This document shows, piece after piece, positions 8,069-16,989 of a stretch of 64,000 bases of DNA. A model generated the notes under the pieces. That model had not been told where the DNA came from. It was given only the letters and a program-made list of their open reading frames with translations, and ran no database searches. Where the stretch lies: contig NZ_CANLVF010000002.1 of the NCBI RefSeq assembly GCF_947494555.1, positions 1,178,001 to 1,242,000 on the forward strand. The letters are read 5' to 3'. The DNA comes from an uncultured Roseibium sp. (GTDB lineage Bacteria; Pseudomonadota; Alphaproteobacteria; Rhizobiales; Stappiaceae). Numbering within the stretch: the first letter of the stretch is position 1; each line of letters opens with the position of its first letter. Made by a program: the position numbers and the translations under genes.

Positions 8069-10168
8069 TCAGCCGTGAGCGGTTTCGCCTGCAAGATCCG
8101 ACGGTGCGCTCCAGATATGTTCCTGCTGCAAGCCTTCCAGGCACCGGACAACCTTCCGGGCATAGTAGAGTGTCGCCACCCAATCGGTCATCACGCCGAT
8201 ATCGGTTGTGTCGGGAGACGGCATGGCGGCCAGCCACTCCTCCGCCAGGCCTGGAGCAGGTGCGTGCGCCTTGTGTTCCAGCGCAGCGTCGAATTCGTCG
8301 AGAACACGTCTATCCATCCGGACGAGCAACTCTTCAACAGCCGCCTGTCCGGGACGTCCTGCGACTTCCCTGCGGACAGCCGAACGCGCCTGCCGGTAGA
8401 GGATCACATAATCAGCGAGCACGACGACCAAGACATCCAGATCCCCCCCTGTCCGGGCGCTGGATGCCCATGGAACCTGTTCCGCACGATAGTTTTGCGC
8501 CGCATTTATCAGGTTTCGGGCGTCCTTCTTCAGGTCAGAATAGGTTCTTTGATCTGCGTCAGCCTCGTATCTGTCATCTGCCAGATGGTTTCTGCAGGAC
8601 GTCAGGTAGGCACCCGCCAGCCCCCTTGCGCCAGCTCCGCTGCGTTTTGGAAAGAGCAGCCAGGCGGCTGCGAGACCGGCACCGGCACCGATCATCGTGT
8701 CATAGAGGCGCGCCCAGAATTCGGAAACAGGCAACCCGGTCAGCGCTTCCAGTCCGATGAGCACAAGAAAGCTGATAAACCCCACCGCAATGCCATAGTT
8801 CCTTTCAAAGAGGATAATGACCGGCGGTAGCAGGGCAACGATCAAAATGAGCCTGAACTCCGGCAGCTGCGAAAGCACGGGCTCCAGCAGCAGGGCGACG
8901 ACAAAACCGACGACAGTCCCGAGCGTCCGTTGCAGTGTCTTCTGGATAGTTGCGCCGAGGCTGCTGCACAGCACCACAATGACAGTCAACGTAATCCAGT
9001 AGGCGTGACTGAGATGCAGATAATGACCTATTCCGTATCCTGCAGACGCTGCGACGCTTGCCTGCAGGGCTAGTCTCCACGAAACCCGGTGCCAGGCACC
9101 AGACCGGCCTTCCGATGGTGATGACGGGTGTTTGGCGAGCTCGATTGGGGCGTCGCCATCCGCTAATTGCCTCATTCGGTTGAAAGCCTGTGCAATTCTG
9201 AGCACCTGAAACACGTCCTGCTTGCGCAGCTGTCCTTCCTTGCGCGCCCAGGTCAGGTCCGGCGGCTTCACTGCTCCTTCCGCCTCGCCGGTCCTAACAA
9301 GGCCAACAAGGTTTTCAAGTGCGTCCAGATAATTCCTGTCTGCGATCAAAGTGTTGCGAGCGACTTCAGGAAGGGCTTCAACCGCGTTGCGGACGACCTC
9401 AAGGGCAAGTCGGATCATCGCGGCGGCCTCCGGAGACAGGGCCCTGACGTTGCTCTCCTCGCCGGCAAGCGCGACCGCGAGCTCAAGTTCTGCACGAAGA
9501 CCAGCCAGGTCGTGCAGAGCAGCCCTGCTTTCCTTTTCACTGCGCATGCACCCTCTTGCCGAAAGGTCGAGATATTCCGCTAGGGCCTTGCGGTTTGCTG
9601 CTTCCACCCGTTGAATCGTGCGGCTTGCGGAGGGCCGCCACAGACCAATCCGCACGCATACGGCAATAGAGACGCCCAAAAATGTCATCACCGGCAACCA
9701 GATGCCAAGTGAATGGGGCGTACTCGACATGATGACGAAGAGCCAGAAAATCGAGATCATGCGGCCGGTCCGCAGCCAGAAAGGCCCCAGTCCGTCCAAC
9801 CCGAACCCGAGCGCGATCACAGCAATCCAGATGGTCTGGAGTACAATCGGCGCCGATGCACCGGCCTGCGTGCCAATAAACGCTCCGATACCGGTCAGGA
9901 GCGTCAACACGGCTCCAAAACGCACAAGTTCGCCGAGTTCGCGTTTTCTGGTGGAAATGGGTGTGAACAAGAGCACATGGGCCGCCGCGGCGGCACAAAC
10001 GACGGCCAGCGCAAAGCCTGGCACGCTGTGCAAAAAGGCTGCCAGGTGATCTGCAAGAACGGCGGCCAGAAGAACTGCGACCGTCAGGTGGATGCCGCGC
10101 ACAAGGCGCAATGCGCCAGGGTCGTAACGTTGGATACGGGAAATCACACGCGGGAACTGCTGAAGCAT
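8069..10168 (-). CDS. FUSC family membrane protein (aromatic acid efflux-like)
   Basis: A membrane protein of 699 residues with the two-block layout of the fusaric-acid-resistance (FUSC/YccS/AaeB) family. The first membrane block is at about residues 20-190. A long soluble helical region at about 190-350 comes next, followed by a second membrane block at about 365-500 containing HAYWITLTVIVVL and a Gly-rich TLGTVVGFVVALL stretch, then a cytoplasmic tail. Relatives export aromatic carboxylic acids or antibiotics with a membrane-fusion partner. No such partner gene is adjacent. It stands alone, so its substrate remains open; a link to the aromatic catabolism 50 kb away is speculation. Confidence 0.87.
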   Translation of the reverse strand: MLQQFPRVISRIQRYDPGALRLVRGIHLTVAVLLAAVLADHLAAFLHSVPGFALAVVCAAAAAHVLLFTPISTRKRELGELVRFGAVLTLLTGIGAFIGTQAGASAPIVLQTIWIAVIALGFGLDGLGPFWLRTGRMISIFWLFVIMSSTPHSLGIWLPVMTFLGVSIAVCVRIGLWRPSASRTIQRVEAANRKALAEYLDLSARGCMRSEKESRAALHDLAGLRAELELAVALAGEESNVRALSPEAAAMIRLALEVVRNAVEALPEVARNTLIADRNYLDALENLVGLVRTGEAEGAVKPPDLTWARKEGQLRKQDVFQVLRIAQAFNRMRQLADGDAPIELAKHPSSPSEGRSGAWHRVSWRLALQASVAASAGYGIGHYLHLSHAYWITLTVIVVLCSSLGATIQKTLQRTLGTVVGFVVALLLEPVLSQLPEFRLILIVALLPPVIILFERNYGIAVGFISFLVLIGLEALTGLPVSEFWARLYDTMIGAGAGLAAAWLLFPKRSGAGARGLAGAYLTSCRNHLADDRYEADADQRTYSDLKKDARNLINAAQNYRAEQVPWASSARTGGDLDVLVVVLADYVILYRQARSAVRREVAGRPGQAAVEELLVRMDRRVLDEFDAALEHKAHAPAPGLAEEWLAAMPSPDTTDIGVMTDWVATLYYARKVVRCLEGLQQEHIWSAPSDLAGETAHG

Positions 10169-10278
10169 AGGCTGAACGTCAATCGCACCGAATAAGGTTC
10201 TGATTTCGTTATTTCACGCAATTTCCCGCGTTTCCAGAGCTGTCAGTGAGCTTCTGGTTGAAAGGACGCAAGGCAAGC

Positions 10279-10890
10279 TCAGTGAAGATATTTGCTGCGA
10301 CTGAAGCGTTGAAAGGCCGCCATCCCATCGAAAGCTGTAATCAGCAGCCAGGCGGCGGCCGGTACTGGTATCACTGTCGCTTCCCAAGTCGCATATACAA
10401 CACGATCATCACCGCTTGTCGAAAGAGCGCTCAGCCACTCGGTACGGGCGATACCATCTGTTATCGAGATGCTGGTGTCATCGCGATTTCTGACCAGACT
10501 TACGAATGAAATACCCGGCCCGCCAGGTGCGATTTCAAAAGGTGTAATTACAAAGCAAAACAAAGCGAGCGAACACCCGGAAGTCAGTTCAGGCGAGGAA
10601 TCGAAATTGCCTTGCGGGCCGTCAACAAAGACCTGATCGTGCAAAGCTTGCGATGCTTGAGGAACCGTTGCCGGATCCGCGAATGGAAAATCAGAATTTG
10701 AATCGCAGCCGCCAATGAGTTCGTTGCAGCCACCTTCCCTGAAACTGACATCATACAACACGCCCCCGACATCAACTCCAGAGGCGCCTGTCAGCTGGCC
10801 GGAAAGATCTACATTCAGAACAACGGAGTGAGCAGCATTTTCCCCGAACAAAAATAGTAAAACAGCAAATAAAGAGCTTTTTATTTTCAG
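10279..10890 (-). CDS. Exported protein with VPLPA-CTERM-like sorting tail, non-standard start
   Basis: The frame encodes about 190 residues from a TTG at 10851. The in-frame codons just upstream (10852-10890) encode a perfect signal-peptide core (KIKSSLFAVLLFLF). No ATG, GTG or TTG lies between 10852 and the upstream stop at 10902, so the start is probably CTG 10890 or a mutated ATG. The mature part has paired cysteines (GGC..GGCDS) and no enzyme motif. The C-terminus has VPVPAAAWLL, a hydrophobic helix and a basic end (RFSRSK), the layout of VPLPA-CTERM anchors processed by exosortase-type enzymes. No exosortase gene is in the window. It may be decaying or use a rare start. Confidence 0.6.
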   Translation of the reverse strand: MKIKSSLFAVLLFLFGENAAHSVVLNVDLSGQLTGASGVDVGGVLYDVSFREGGCNELIGGCDSNSDFPFADPATVPQASQALHDQVFVDGPQGNFDSSPELTSGCSLALFCFVITPFEIAPGGPGISFVSLVRNRDDTSISITDGIARTEWLSALSTSGDDRVVYATWEATVIPVPAAAWLLITAFDGMAAFQRFSRSKYLH

Positions 10891-10902
10891 CCACTTAAGT
10901 TA

Positions 10903-11428
10903 ACAGACTGAAAAACAACTACGTTAAGCAAAAAAGAAGAGTAACTTTCCTAAGTATACATCAAACACCTTTTCTTCTCAACAAAACCAGTACCGCTTTG
11001 CTCTCCTTCCAGGGCGTCGGGTTCAGATGCTTTTCTCTTTTGTGCCACCTATTCCTTCAGGTGGACTTGAGAGGCATACAGCTAGGGGCATCCCTCCAGT
11101 GTCTCCAAAGGACAGGCGGACGCTCTTGAAAACCCTTAATCTCACTGCAGCGACGATTGGCACGATCGTGCCCGGACTTTTTTGATGGCTTCTTTTCAGA
11201 TGCGGGCATAGACCGCGCGTGATGCACGGGAAACCGTCATTCGCGGCCGGTGGCTGACAATCCCGGCCACCCGGATCATTGGCCTTTCACCCGCTTTGCC
11301 GCTCTACAAGTGGTTCAAAGAAAGCACACATGAGTTCCGCGCAGCAACGGGACCGTCTGGCCCTGTTGCTGCGCGACATCGGAATCGGGTCTGATGGACG
11401 GTCACACCGTCTCATCGCAGGCAAACAC
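10903..11428. other. Intergenic region without a convincing gene
   Basis: This stretch of about 525 bases is AT-rich at its left end, where the promoter of the CTERM-like gene should lie. It contains a perfect palindrome, GGCACGATCGTGCC at 11159-11172, followed after four bases by a T-run, which would form a hairpin of terminator type on the plus strand. No plus-strand gene ends here, so its role is unclear. The short frames in it are not protein-like. Confidence 0.45.
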
Positions 11429-12412
11429 TCAGATAACGCCATCGAAATTCGTGTTATTGTTCTGCCCCAAGGCCGTCCTGTTCGCACGCACAAGCGTCGC
11501 CAACTCGTTCAAGGTCAGCGTCTGGATGGCTCTTGTGCCGAGCAATTGCCTGGCGACTTCGTCGGCCTTCAAAAAGATCGGGTTCAAACCCAGGGTCGGG
11601 TCGGATGTCAAAGGATCCACCTGAGGTCCACCTGTCAGAATGTGATGAAATGTGCCCTGCGCGACGTGCGCGATGGTTTCCGACTTGTCCCGCGAGAAGG
11701 GTGCGCCGGCCGGATCGCTGCCGAATGCGCGAATGTCGCAAAACGCATGCGTCGCTTCGTGAACCACCACGGCCCTGTCGCTGTCTGTATTTATGCGCGA
11801 AGATGACATGACAAATGTATTTGCTCCGACCAGCACCTCACCTGTCACTCTATTCAGTGCGTCGCGCGCGAAATAGACTGCAGATACATTGGCCGGCAAA
11901 GCGTGCTGTTCGGCGGTAACCTCGCCCCTTTTCATGGCGTCACGCACTTCATCAAAACTGGTTTTGTTGATGTGCGTTCCCTGCACGATGAAATTCACCT
12001 CAGCCAGGCGCGGGTGTTCCAGAACATTGATGATGGCCTGGGCGAGGTTCGAGTCTGAATCCGTGAGATCGCCTGATGTTGGAATTCGCGCCAGTGTCAC
12101 AGGCGTGCGCAGCAGCCTGTCGAACACACCCATTGTCTGCTCGCCGACAATGCCGTCGACATCGAAGTCGGGGTCGGTTGCGCGCTGCTTACGCTGAAAT
12201 TCGATCACCGCGTTTTTGGTCTCATTTCCAAAATCGCCATCAGGTGAACCATGTTTGGCCGTGGATTTTGGCAACGGATGGCTCAGGTCGATCAAGGCCT
12301 GCTGCACGTGACGGACATAAAGTCCGTTGTCGCCATGTTTCATCGGCGGATTATTGTCTGCAGTCTGCTGCAACCGCATGTTCCAGTTGAAGCGGGGAGA
12401 CGTCAATCGCAT
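11429..12412 (-). CDS. Peptidoglycan-binding domain protein with HExxH metallopeptidase-like site
   Basis: A protein of about 327 residues. The N-terminal part (about 25-110) is a PG_binding_1-like module: GLYVRHVQQALIDL, DGDFGNETKNAVIEFQ and DGIVGEQTMGVFDRLL are its helices. The middle contains VVHEATHAFCD, a classical HExxH zinc-peptidase motif (HEATH), near residue 235. There is no obvious signal peptide. The ATG at 12412 has an AAGGG-type ribosome site about 8 nt upstream; a longer frame starts at 12478. Exported PG-binding proteins with peptidase-like domains often act as effectors or lytic factors, but no secretion genes are adjacent. Peptidase activity is inferred from the motif only. 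Confidence 0.75.
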   Translation of the reverse strand: MRLTSPRFNWNMRLQQTADNNPPMKHGDNGLYVRHVQQALIDLSHPLPKSTAKHGSPDGDFGNETKNAVIEFQRKQRATDPDFDVDGIVGEQTMGVFDRLLRTPVTLARIPTSGDLTDSDSNLAQAIINVLEHPRLAEVNFIVQGTHINKTSFDEVRDAMKRGEVTAEQHALPANVSAVYFARDALNRVTGEVLVGANTFVMSSSRINTDSDRAVVVHEATHAFCDIRAFGSDPAGAPFSRDKSETIAHVAQGTFHHILTGGPQVDPLTSDPTLGLNPIFLKADEVARQLLGTRAIQTLTLNELATLVRANRTALGQNNNTNFDGVI

Positions 12413-13070
12413 TGCTCTGTCCCTTCTTGCTACCGGTTGCGGAAGACGGCGGAAGTCCGAAGCGCAAAAACTCAGCACCCCTCCACGCGAGTATGGAGGG
12501 CATCCTTTCTATGCTCCGCAGGACCAGACCCAAGTTCAGTTCCGGCAGTAAAAATCAATATATGTCCAAGTACCCAGCCAGCTACCAAGCCGGAATTACT
12601 GTCGCTTCCAGAAAAATTCTAACGAGCGATTAGCTCTGATGTGGTGTTTCTCAATCGGTTTTTCCAAATGCTTTTGGTATCAAGTGTATCATCCCAGTAA
12701 CCGGCCCGTAACTGGCTGCAACAGCGTGTCATCTTCGACTGCCGTTAGTGACACGAAAACAAACTGGTCTTTGACTTCTTCGGCCAACTCTCCAGAAGAC
12801 TTTGTCCGCTCCCGGAATATTCGTGTTTATCCAGAACTTCGCTTCGGTACCGTGCCTGTGGGCCAAAACATCTGCCCCGAAAGAGATCCAGAGAAGCGCT
12901 GAGAGGAAATCCCGAGCAATTCCTGAACAAATTCCGAGGTCGACCAAGTGGCCGGATATGAGAGGAAGGATGTCCGTCTTTGTCCGCAAATTTCGAGAGA
13001 GCAACTGTCCACTCTTCACCTGTTCCAGAAGGTTGTCGCTAAGGGATAGTTGTCACTTGAGCAAGCCGCC

Positions 13071-13110
13071 CATCCTTCCAGGCGGCGCTTTACGCTTCCA
13101 CAGGATGAGG
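13071..13110 (-). repeat. Partial copy of a dispersed intergenic palindromic repeat
   Basis: The stretch begins CATCCTTCCAGG and ends CACAGGATGAGG. It matches, on the opposite strand and with a few mismatches, the left arm of the element at 21402-21508 (CCTCATCCTGAGGAAGCG ... CGAAGGATG). Repeats of this type (CCTCATCCTGAGG...CGAAGGATG) are widespread between genes of Hyphomicrobiales and relatives. Confidence 0.6.
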
Positions 13111-13140
13111 TTCTCCAAGGCGCGGCTGAATGCCCACCTT

Positions 13141-13256
13141 CGTCATTCCGGCCAAGCACAGCGAAAACCGGAACCGGAGAGCCCCGGCTCCTCAAGGAGA
13201 AAGAAGCGCTTCCGGCTCTCCGATCCCGGATCTTCCTCTGGACGTCCGGGATGACG
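13141..13256. repeat. Intergenic element bounded by CGTCATTCCGG / CCGGGATGACG
   Basis: The two ends of this 116-base element are inverted copies (CGTCATTCCGG and CCGGGATGACG, one mismatch). The interior contains a further GGAGAGCC / GGCTCTCC pair. It could fold into a long hairpin. This layout is typical of non-coding REP/RIME-like palindromes of alphaproteobacteria. Confidence 0.6.
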
Positions 13257-13261
13257 GCATG

Positions 13262-13285
13262 AAAAAGGCGGCCTCTGGGACCGCC
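13262..13285 (-). terminator. Intrinsic terminator of ettA
   Basis: On the minus strand the sequence reads GGCGG, a nine-base loop region, CCGCC, then TTTTT, starting 27 bases beyond the ettA stop codon. It is a compact GC-rich stem followed directly by a T-run. Confidence 0.75.
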
Positions 13286-13311
13286 TCTCCAACTCTGGTT
13301 CCTTGCGACAC

Positions 13312-14961
13312 TCAGCGCGTCAGCGGCTTGTACTTGATCCGGCGCGGGTCGGCGGCGTGGGCGCCGAGGCGGCGGACCTTGTCTTTTTCATAGTCTTCGA
13401 AGTTGCCTTCGAACCATTCCACGTGGCTGTCGCCTTCAAAAGCAAGCATGTGCGTTGCCAGACGGTCGAGGAACATACGGTCGTGCGAGATGACCACGGC
13501 GCAGCCGGCATAGTTTTCCAATGCATCTTCCAGAGCTGCCAGCGTCTCGGTATCGAGGTCGTTGGTCGGCTCGTCGAGCAGGAGAACGTTGGCGCCTTTT
13601 TTCAGGACCTTCGCCAGATGCACGCGGTTGCGCTGACCACCGGAGAGGTCACCGACCTTGGCCTGCTGAGCCGGGCCCTTGAAGTTGAAGGACGAGCAAT
13701 AGGCGCGGGAGTTGATTTCCTTGTCATCGAGATAGATCACCTCGGCGCCGCCGGAGATTTCTTCCCAGACGGTCTTGTCCGGGTCGAGCGCATCGCGCGA
13801 CTGGTCGACATAACCGAGCTGGACGCTGTCGCCGATGGTGACATTGCCGCCATCCGGCTTTTCCTGCCCCGTCAGCATCTTGAAGAGGGTCGACTTTCCG
13901 GCACCGTTCGGACCGATCACTCCGACAATGCCACCGCGCGGCAGCTTGAAGGACAGATCCTCGATCAGAAGACGGTCGCCGAAGCCTTTGGAAACACCTT
14001 CCAGGTCGATGACGTTGGCACCGAGGCGCTCGCCAACCGGAATGAGGATCTGCTCGATGGTCGGCTGACGCTCTTCCTGCATGGCGACAAGGTCCTGGTA
14101 GGCGCGGATACGCGCCTTGGACTTTGTCTGGCGGCCCTTCGGCGACATGCCCATCCATTCGCGCTCGCGGGAAATCGCCCTCGAGCGGGCCATGTTCTCG
14201 CGGCCTTCCTGCTCCATGCGCTTGGTCTTCTTTTCCAGATAGACCGAGTAGTTGCCTTCGTAGGGAATGCCGCGTCCGCGATCGAGCTCCAGGATCCAGC
14301 CGGTGACATTGTCGAGGAAGTAGCGATCGTGGGTGATGATCAGAACGGAGCCTTTGAACTCGCGCAGGTGCCGTTCCAGCCAGTGAACGGTTTCAGCATC
14401 CAGGTGGTTGGTCGGCTCGTCGAGCAGCAGAAGATCCGGTTCGGACAGGAGCAGCTTGCAGAGCGCGACACGGCGGCGCTCACCACCGGAGAGGCTTTCG
14501 ACACCGCTGTCGGACGGCGGGCAGCGCAGCGCTTCCATCGCCATTTCGACCTGGCTTTCCAGGTTCCACAGATCCTGGGCGTCAATCTCGTCCTGAAGCG
14601 ACGCGGCTTCATCGGCGGTTTCGTCCGAATAATCCATCATCAGCTCGTTGTAGCGGTCGAGCTTGGCCTGCTTGTGGGCGACGCCTTCCATGATGTTTTC
14701 CATGACCGTCTTGGAATTGTCGAGCTGCGGCTCCTGAGGCAGGTAGCCGACTTTCGCGCCTTCCGCGGCCCAGGCTTCGCCGGAATATTCCTTGTCGATG
14801 CCTGCCATGATCTTCAAAAGCGTCGACTTACCGGCACCGTTCGGGCCCAGGATACCGATCTTGGCGTCCGGGTAGAAGGAGAGGTGAATGTTGTCGAGGA
14901 CTTTCTTGTCGTTATAGGCCTTGGAGAGGCCGTGCATATGATAGATGAACTGGCGCGCCAT
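13312..14961 (-). CDS. ettA: EttA, energy-dependent translational throttle (ABC-F ATPase)
   Basis: An ABC-F protein of 549 residues that binds the ribosomal E site and gates the first elongation step according to ATP/ADP ratio. It has two soluble ATPase domains with no membrane part. Domain 1 has Walker A GPNGAGKST near residue 40, LSGGERRRVALC and LLLLDEPTNHLD. Domain 2 has GPNGAGKST near 360, LSGGQRNRVHLAK and LLLDEPTNDLD. The inter-domain linker with many Arg and Met (the P-site tRNA-interaction region) is present, as is the EttA-typical N-terminus ARQFIYHMHGLSKAY. That conserved start picks ATG 14961 over ATG 14979. It is monocistronic with its own terminator. Confidence 0.96.
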   Translation of the reverse strand: MARQFIYHMHGLSKAYNDKKVLDNIHLSFYPDAKIGILGPNGAGKSTLLKIMAGIDKEYSGEAWAAEGAKVGYLPQEPQLDNSKTVMENIMEGVAHKQAKLDRYNELMMDYSDETADEAASLQDEIDAQDLWNLESQVEMAMEALRCPPSDSGVESLSGGERRRVALCKLLLSEPDLLLLDEPTNHLDAETVHWLERHLREFKGSVLIITHDRYFLDNVTGWILELDRGRGIPYEGNYSVYLEKKTKRMEQEGRENMARSRAISREREWMGMSPKGRQTKSKARIRAYQDLVAMQEERQPTIEQILIPVGERLGANVIDLEGVSKGFGDRLLIEDLSFKLPRGGIVGVIGPNGAGKSTLFKMLTGQEKPDGGNVTIGDSVQLGYVDQSRDALDPDKTVWEEISGGAEVIYLDDKEINSRAYCSSFNFKGPAQQAKVGDLSGGQRNRVHLAKVLKKGANVLLLDEPTNDLDTETLAALEDALENYAGCAVVISHDRMFLDRLATHMLAFEGDSHVEWFEGNFEDYEKDKVRRLGAHAADPRRIKYKPLTR

Positions 14962-15280
14962 GGGGCTCCGCTTCTCCACTTTCGAAAACTGACGGGATTC
15001 TTAGGAATTCTGCCGCGTCTTTTATGCGAAATGTAGGCCGGGGGCAATGGGGGTGTTTCATGATAGGCACCATTGAAAAAAGCATGGTCGCCGGGTCGCC
15101 GAATGGGAGAACGGACCGGCCCATTCTTGGCGGGCTTCAATGCGAGCTGTGGGGGACCCAACTGCGCGCTGCCGAACGCGCTCCGTTCTGCACTTTTCTA
15201 CCCTGACGTGTTGACAGTTGCGTCTTCCCAACGTTCATTTCAGGTCAACCAAAACAACGTTTTGTATGAGGAGCAGATCC

Positions 15281-15757
15281 ATGCATGGCGCGAAGCTGAT
15301 CAGATGTCTTCTGGCTGTTTCAACATTCTTGTTTCTGACCGGGAACGCGCACGCAGTCGAGATCGAAAGGGCGGAATTCGTGGTGGGTATTGCCGAAGGT
15401 GACTTCGAACCAGTCTATTACCGCGCAGACAAGGTCCCTCTTCTTCCTGATCGAGCGTGTTTTGGCTGGCGCATCAAGATTGCTGGCGACGAAACGCTCA
15501 TCCATACGAAGGAAATCCTCACCTTGCCGGAGCAACCGGTCTATTGGTCTGGCGAGGACGATGCGTATGACACCTCCCGGATTTCCGAAGACCGTACAAC
15601 GGCAATCACCGAAGAATATCGCGCGGTCAAGGATGGATGGGTCGAAAACTACTGGTGCGTTTCGGAAGGCGACCCAACCGGCGAATGTTCGATAGAAGTC
15701 TTTTTCGGAGACTTGCAGGCCGGCAGGTTCGATTTTCAGATTATCTCTGTGAACTGA
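15281..15757 (+). CDS. Small secreted protein of unknown function
   Basis: A protein of 158 residues. ATG 15281 follows GAGGAG by seven bases and opens a clear signal peptide (hydrophobic core LLAVSTFLFL, cleavage after AHA, about residue 26). The mature part of about 130 residues has three cysteines (RACFGW, WCVSEG, GECSIE), suggesting at least one disulfide in the periplasm, and a beta-rich, Ig-like appearance with many alternating hydrophobics. No catalytic motif is seen. It converges with the desaturase gene, ending 31 bp from it. A longer reading from 15218 has no ribosome site. Confidence 0.75.
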   Translation: MHGAKLIRCLLAVSTFLFLTGNAHAVEIERAEFVVGIAEGDFEPVYYRADKVPLLPDRACFGWRIKIAGDETLIHTKEILTLPEQPVYWSGEDDAYDTSRISEDRTTAITEEYRAVKDGWVENYWCVSEGDPTGECSIEVFFGDLQAGRFDFQIISVN

Positions 15758-15787
15758 AGTCTTCGCAGCCACCACATACCCTTCCCG

Positions 15788-16768
15788 CTATTCGGCCGTG
15801 AGCGATCGCAGCCAGCCCGTTTTCAGCATCGGTTCTGCGCGGTGCTTTTCATTCACGCTCAAACCCGGCCTTGCGTCGAGCGTTTCCGGCGTCTCGACGT
15901 CCCAGGCCAGGCTGATACTCTCCAGTCCCCTCACCAGCCACCAGCCGAGGTCTGTCTGGCCGGGCAGAAACCCGAGCTTTGCGGATTTCGGGAAGGCGTG
16001 GTGGTTTTCGTGAAAGGCTTCGCCGAAGGTAACCAGGCCGAGGCGTGGAAGATTATAGCCCTGAACGCAGGCGCCCTTGACAAAAAGCAGATGATCCTTC
16101 GGCTGATGCGCATAGTAGCCAAAGAGCCAGTGACCGATCAGCGACACGGAGACCCTGCAGCAAATACCCCAGACAACAAACGGCAGACCGCCGAGCAGAT
16201 AAAGTGGCACGGCGATCACAAGCTGCTGCGCCATCCACGTCTTTTCAACGCGCCGATAGAATGGATCTTCGGCAATTTCCGGCTCAATCTCAAAACGCGG
16301 CTCCTGCCTCAGATCAATGCCACAGCACAGCTGCCAATAGGCGTCTTTCCAGAAGCCTGCACGGTGCGCGAAGAAGTCATGGCAGTCGGCCTGGCGCTGA
16401 CCCCAGTCACGGAAGTCATGCAGGCGGATCATTCCGAAGGGGCCGGCCATGCCGACCAGAACACCGAGATAGACCAGCAGTCTCTCAACCCATGGGACGG
16501 CTTTGAAGGACCGGTGGATCAACAGCCGGTGCATGCCAACCGAATGGCCGCCGCAGATGGTAGCAGCGGTCAGCACGACAAAGACACCAAATGCAGCCCA
16601 GGAGAAGGTTAGAGGCCCGCCGATCAGCGCAACTGCCGTCATGCCAACGATCCAGGCCGTCTTGGCCGGACGCAGGACAACGCGGCCTTCAACGGGATTA
16701 GCGCCGCCTTCAGAAAAAACGCGTTCGGTGGATATCGGTTGCGGAGCCGCAGTGCAGATCTCAGGCAT
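15788..16768 (-). CDS. Acyl-CoA/fatty acid desaturase (membrane di-iron)
   Basis: A membrane protein of about 326 residues with the His boxes of the acyl-CoA desaturase family: GMHRLLIHRSFK (HxxxxH), a middle HDFRDW...CHDFFAHR region, and FHENHHAFP (HxxHH). Hydrophobic spans before and after box 1 give the expected multi-pass topology. The enzyme would introduce a double bond into membrane acyl chains using di-iron and an electron donor. ATG 16768 has AAGGAA just upstream; a longer frame starts at 16804. It is transcribed divergently from an ArsR-type regulator, with a palindromic operator between them, so repression by that regulator is likely. Confidence 0.88.
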   Translation of the reverse strand: MPEICTAAPQPISTERVFSEGGANPVEGRVVLRPAKTAWIVGMTAVALIGGPLTFSWAAFGVFVVLTAATICGGHSVGMHRLLIHRSFKAVPWVERLLVYLGVLVGMAGPFGMIRLHDFRDWGQRQADCHDFFAHRAGFWKDAYWQLCCGIDLRQEPRFEIEPEIAEDPFYRRVEKTWMAQQLVIAVPLYLLGGLPFVVWGICCRVSVSLIGHWLFGYYAHQPKDHLLFVKGACVQGYNLPRLGLVTFGEAFHENHHAFPKSAKLGFLPGQTDLGWWLVRGLESISLAWDVETPETLDARPGLSVNEKHRAEPMLKTGWLRSLTAE

Positions 16769-16928
16769 GCTTGTTCCTTCCCTGCCCATCGGGGCACAGA
16801 TCATCTCGTCATCCGCACCTGCGCACGGAAGCGAAAAAAGTTGTAAATCCGCCCGCTGAAACCAGCGGGCTCTTGCCTTTGGAAAGGACGTCCACTATTT
16901 AGGCAGTAAGCTAATTACCATCAATTAT

Positions 16929-16952
16929 ATAATTAGGCAACTACCTAATTAT
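16929..16952. promoter_or_regulatory. Palindromic operator between desaturase and ArsR-type regulator
   Basis: Perfect inverted 9-mers, ATAATTAGG and CCTAATTAT, are separated by six bases, 37 bp upstream of the regulator start. A weaker related pair, TTAGG...CTAATTA, lies at about 16900-16919. The overlap with the AT-rich promoter area of both genes suggests autoregulation plus control of the desaturase. Confidence 0.7.
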
Positions 16953-16989
16953 TCGATGATTAACGCGCGTGGCAGGAGAACAGTCAGAC

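Larger units (their letters stand above)
12413..13311. other. Long intergenic region with dispersed repeats
   Basis: Almost 900 bases separate the HExxH protein start from the end of ettA. The left two-thirds shows no protein-like frame in any register. The right third holds two repeat elements (13071-13110 and 13141-13256) and the ettA terminator. It may be a decayed gene or a landing area for mobile repeats. Confidence 0.5.

Noticed and set aside
11159..11181. GGCACGATCGTGCC palindrome with nearby T-run as a terminator
   Set aside because: No plus-strand gene ends upstream, so a terminator call has no partner; only noted in the intergenic entry.
13303..15036. 577-residue plus-strand open frame opposite ettA
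   Set aside because: It is antisense to a complete EttA with all ABC motifs; the frame is open because of GC-rich codon bias.
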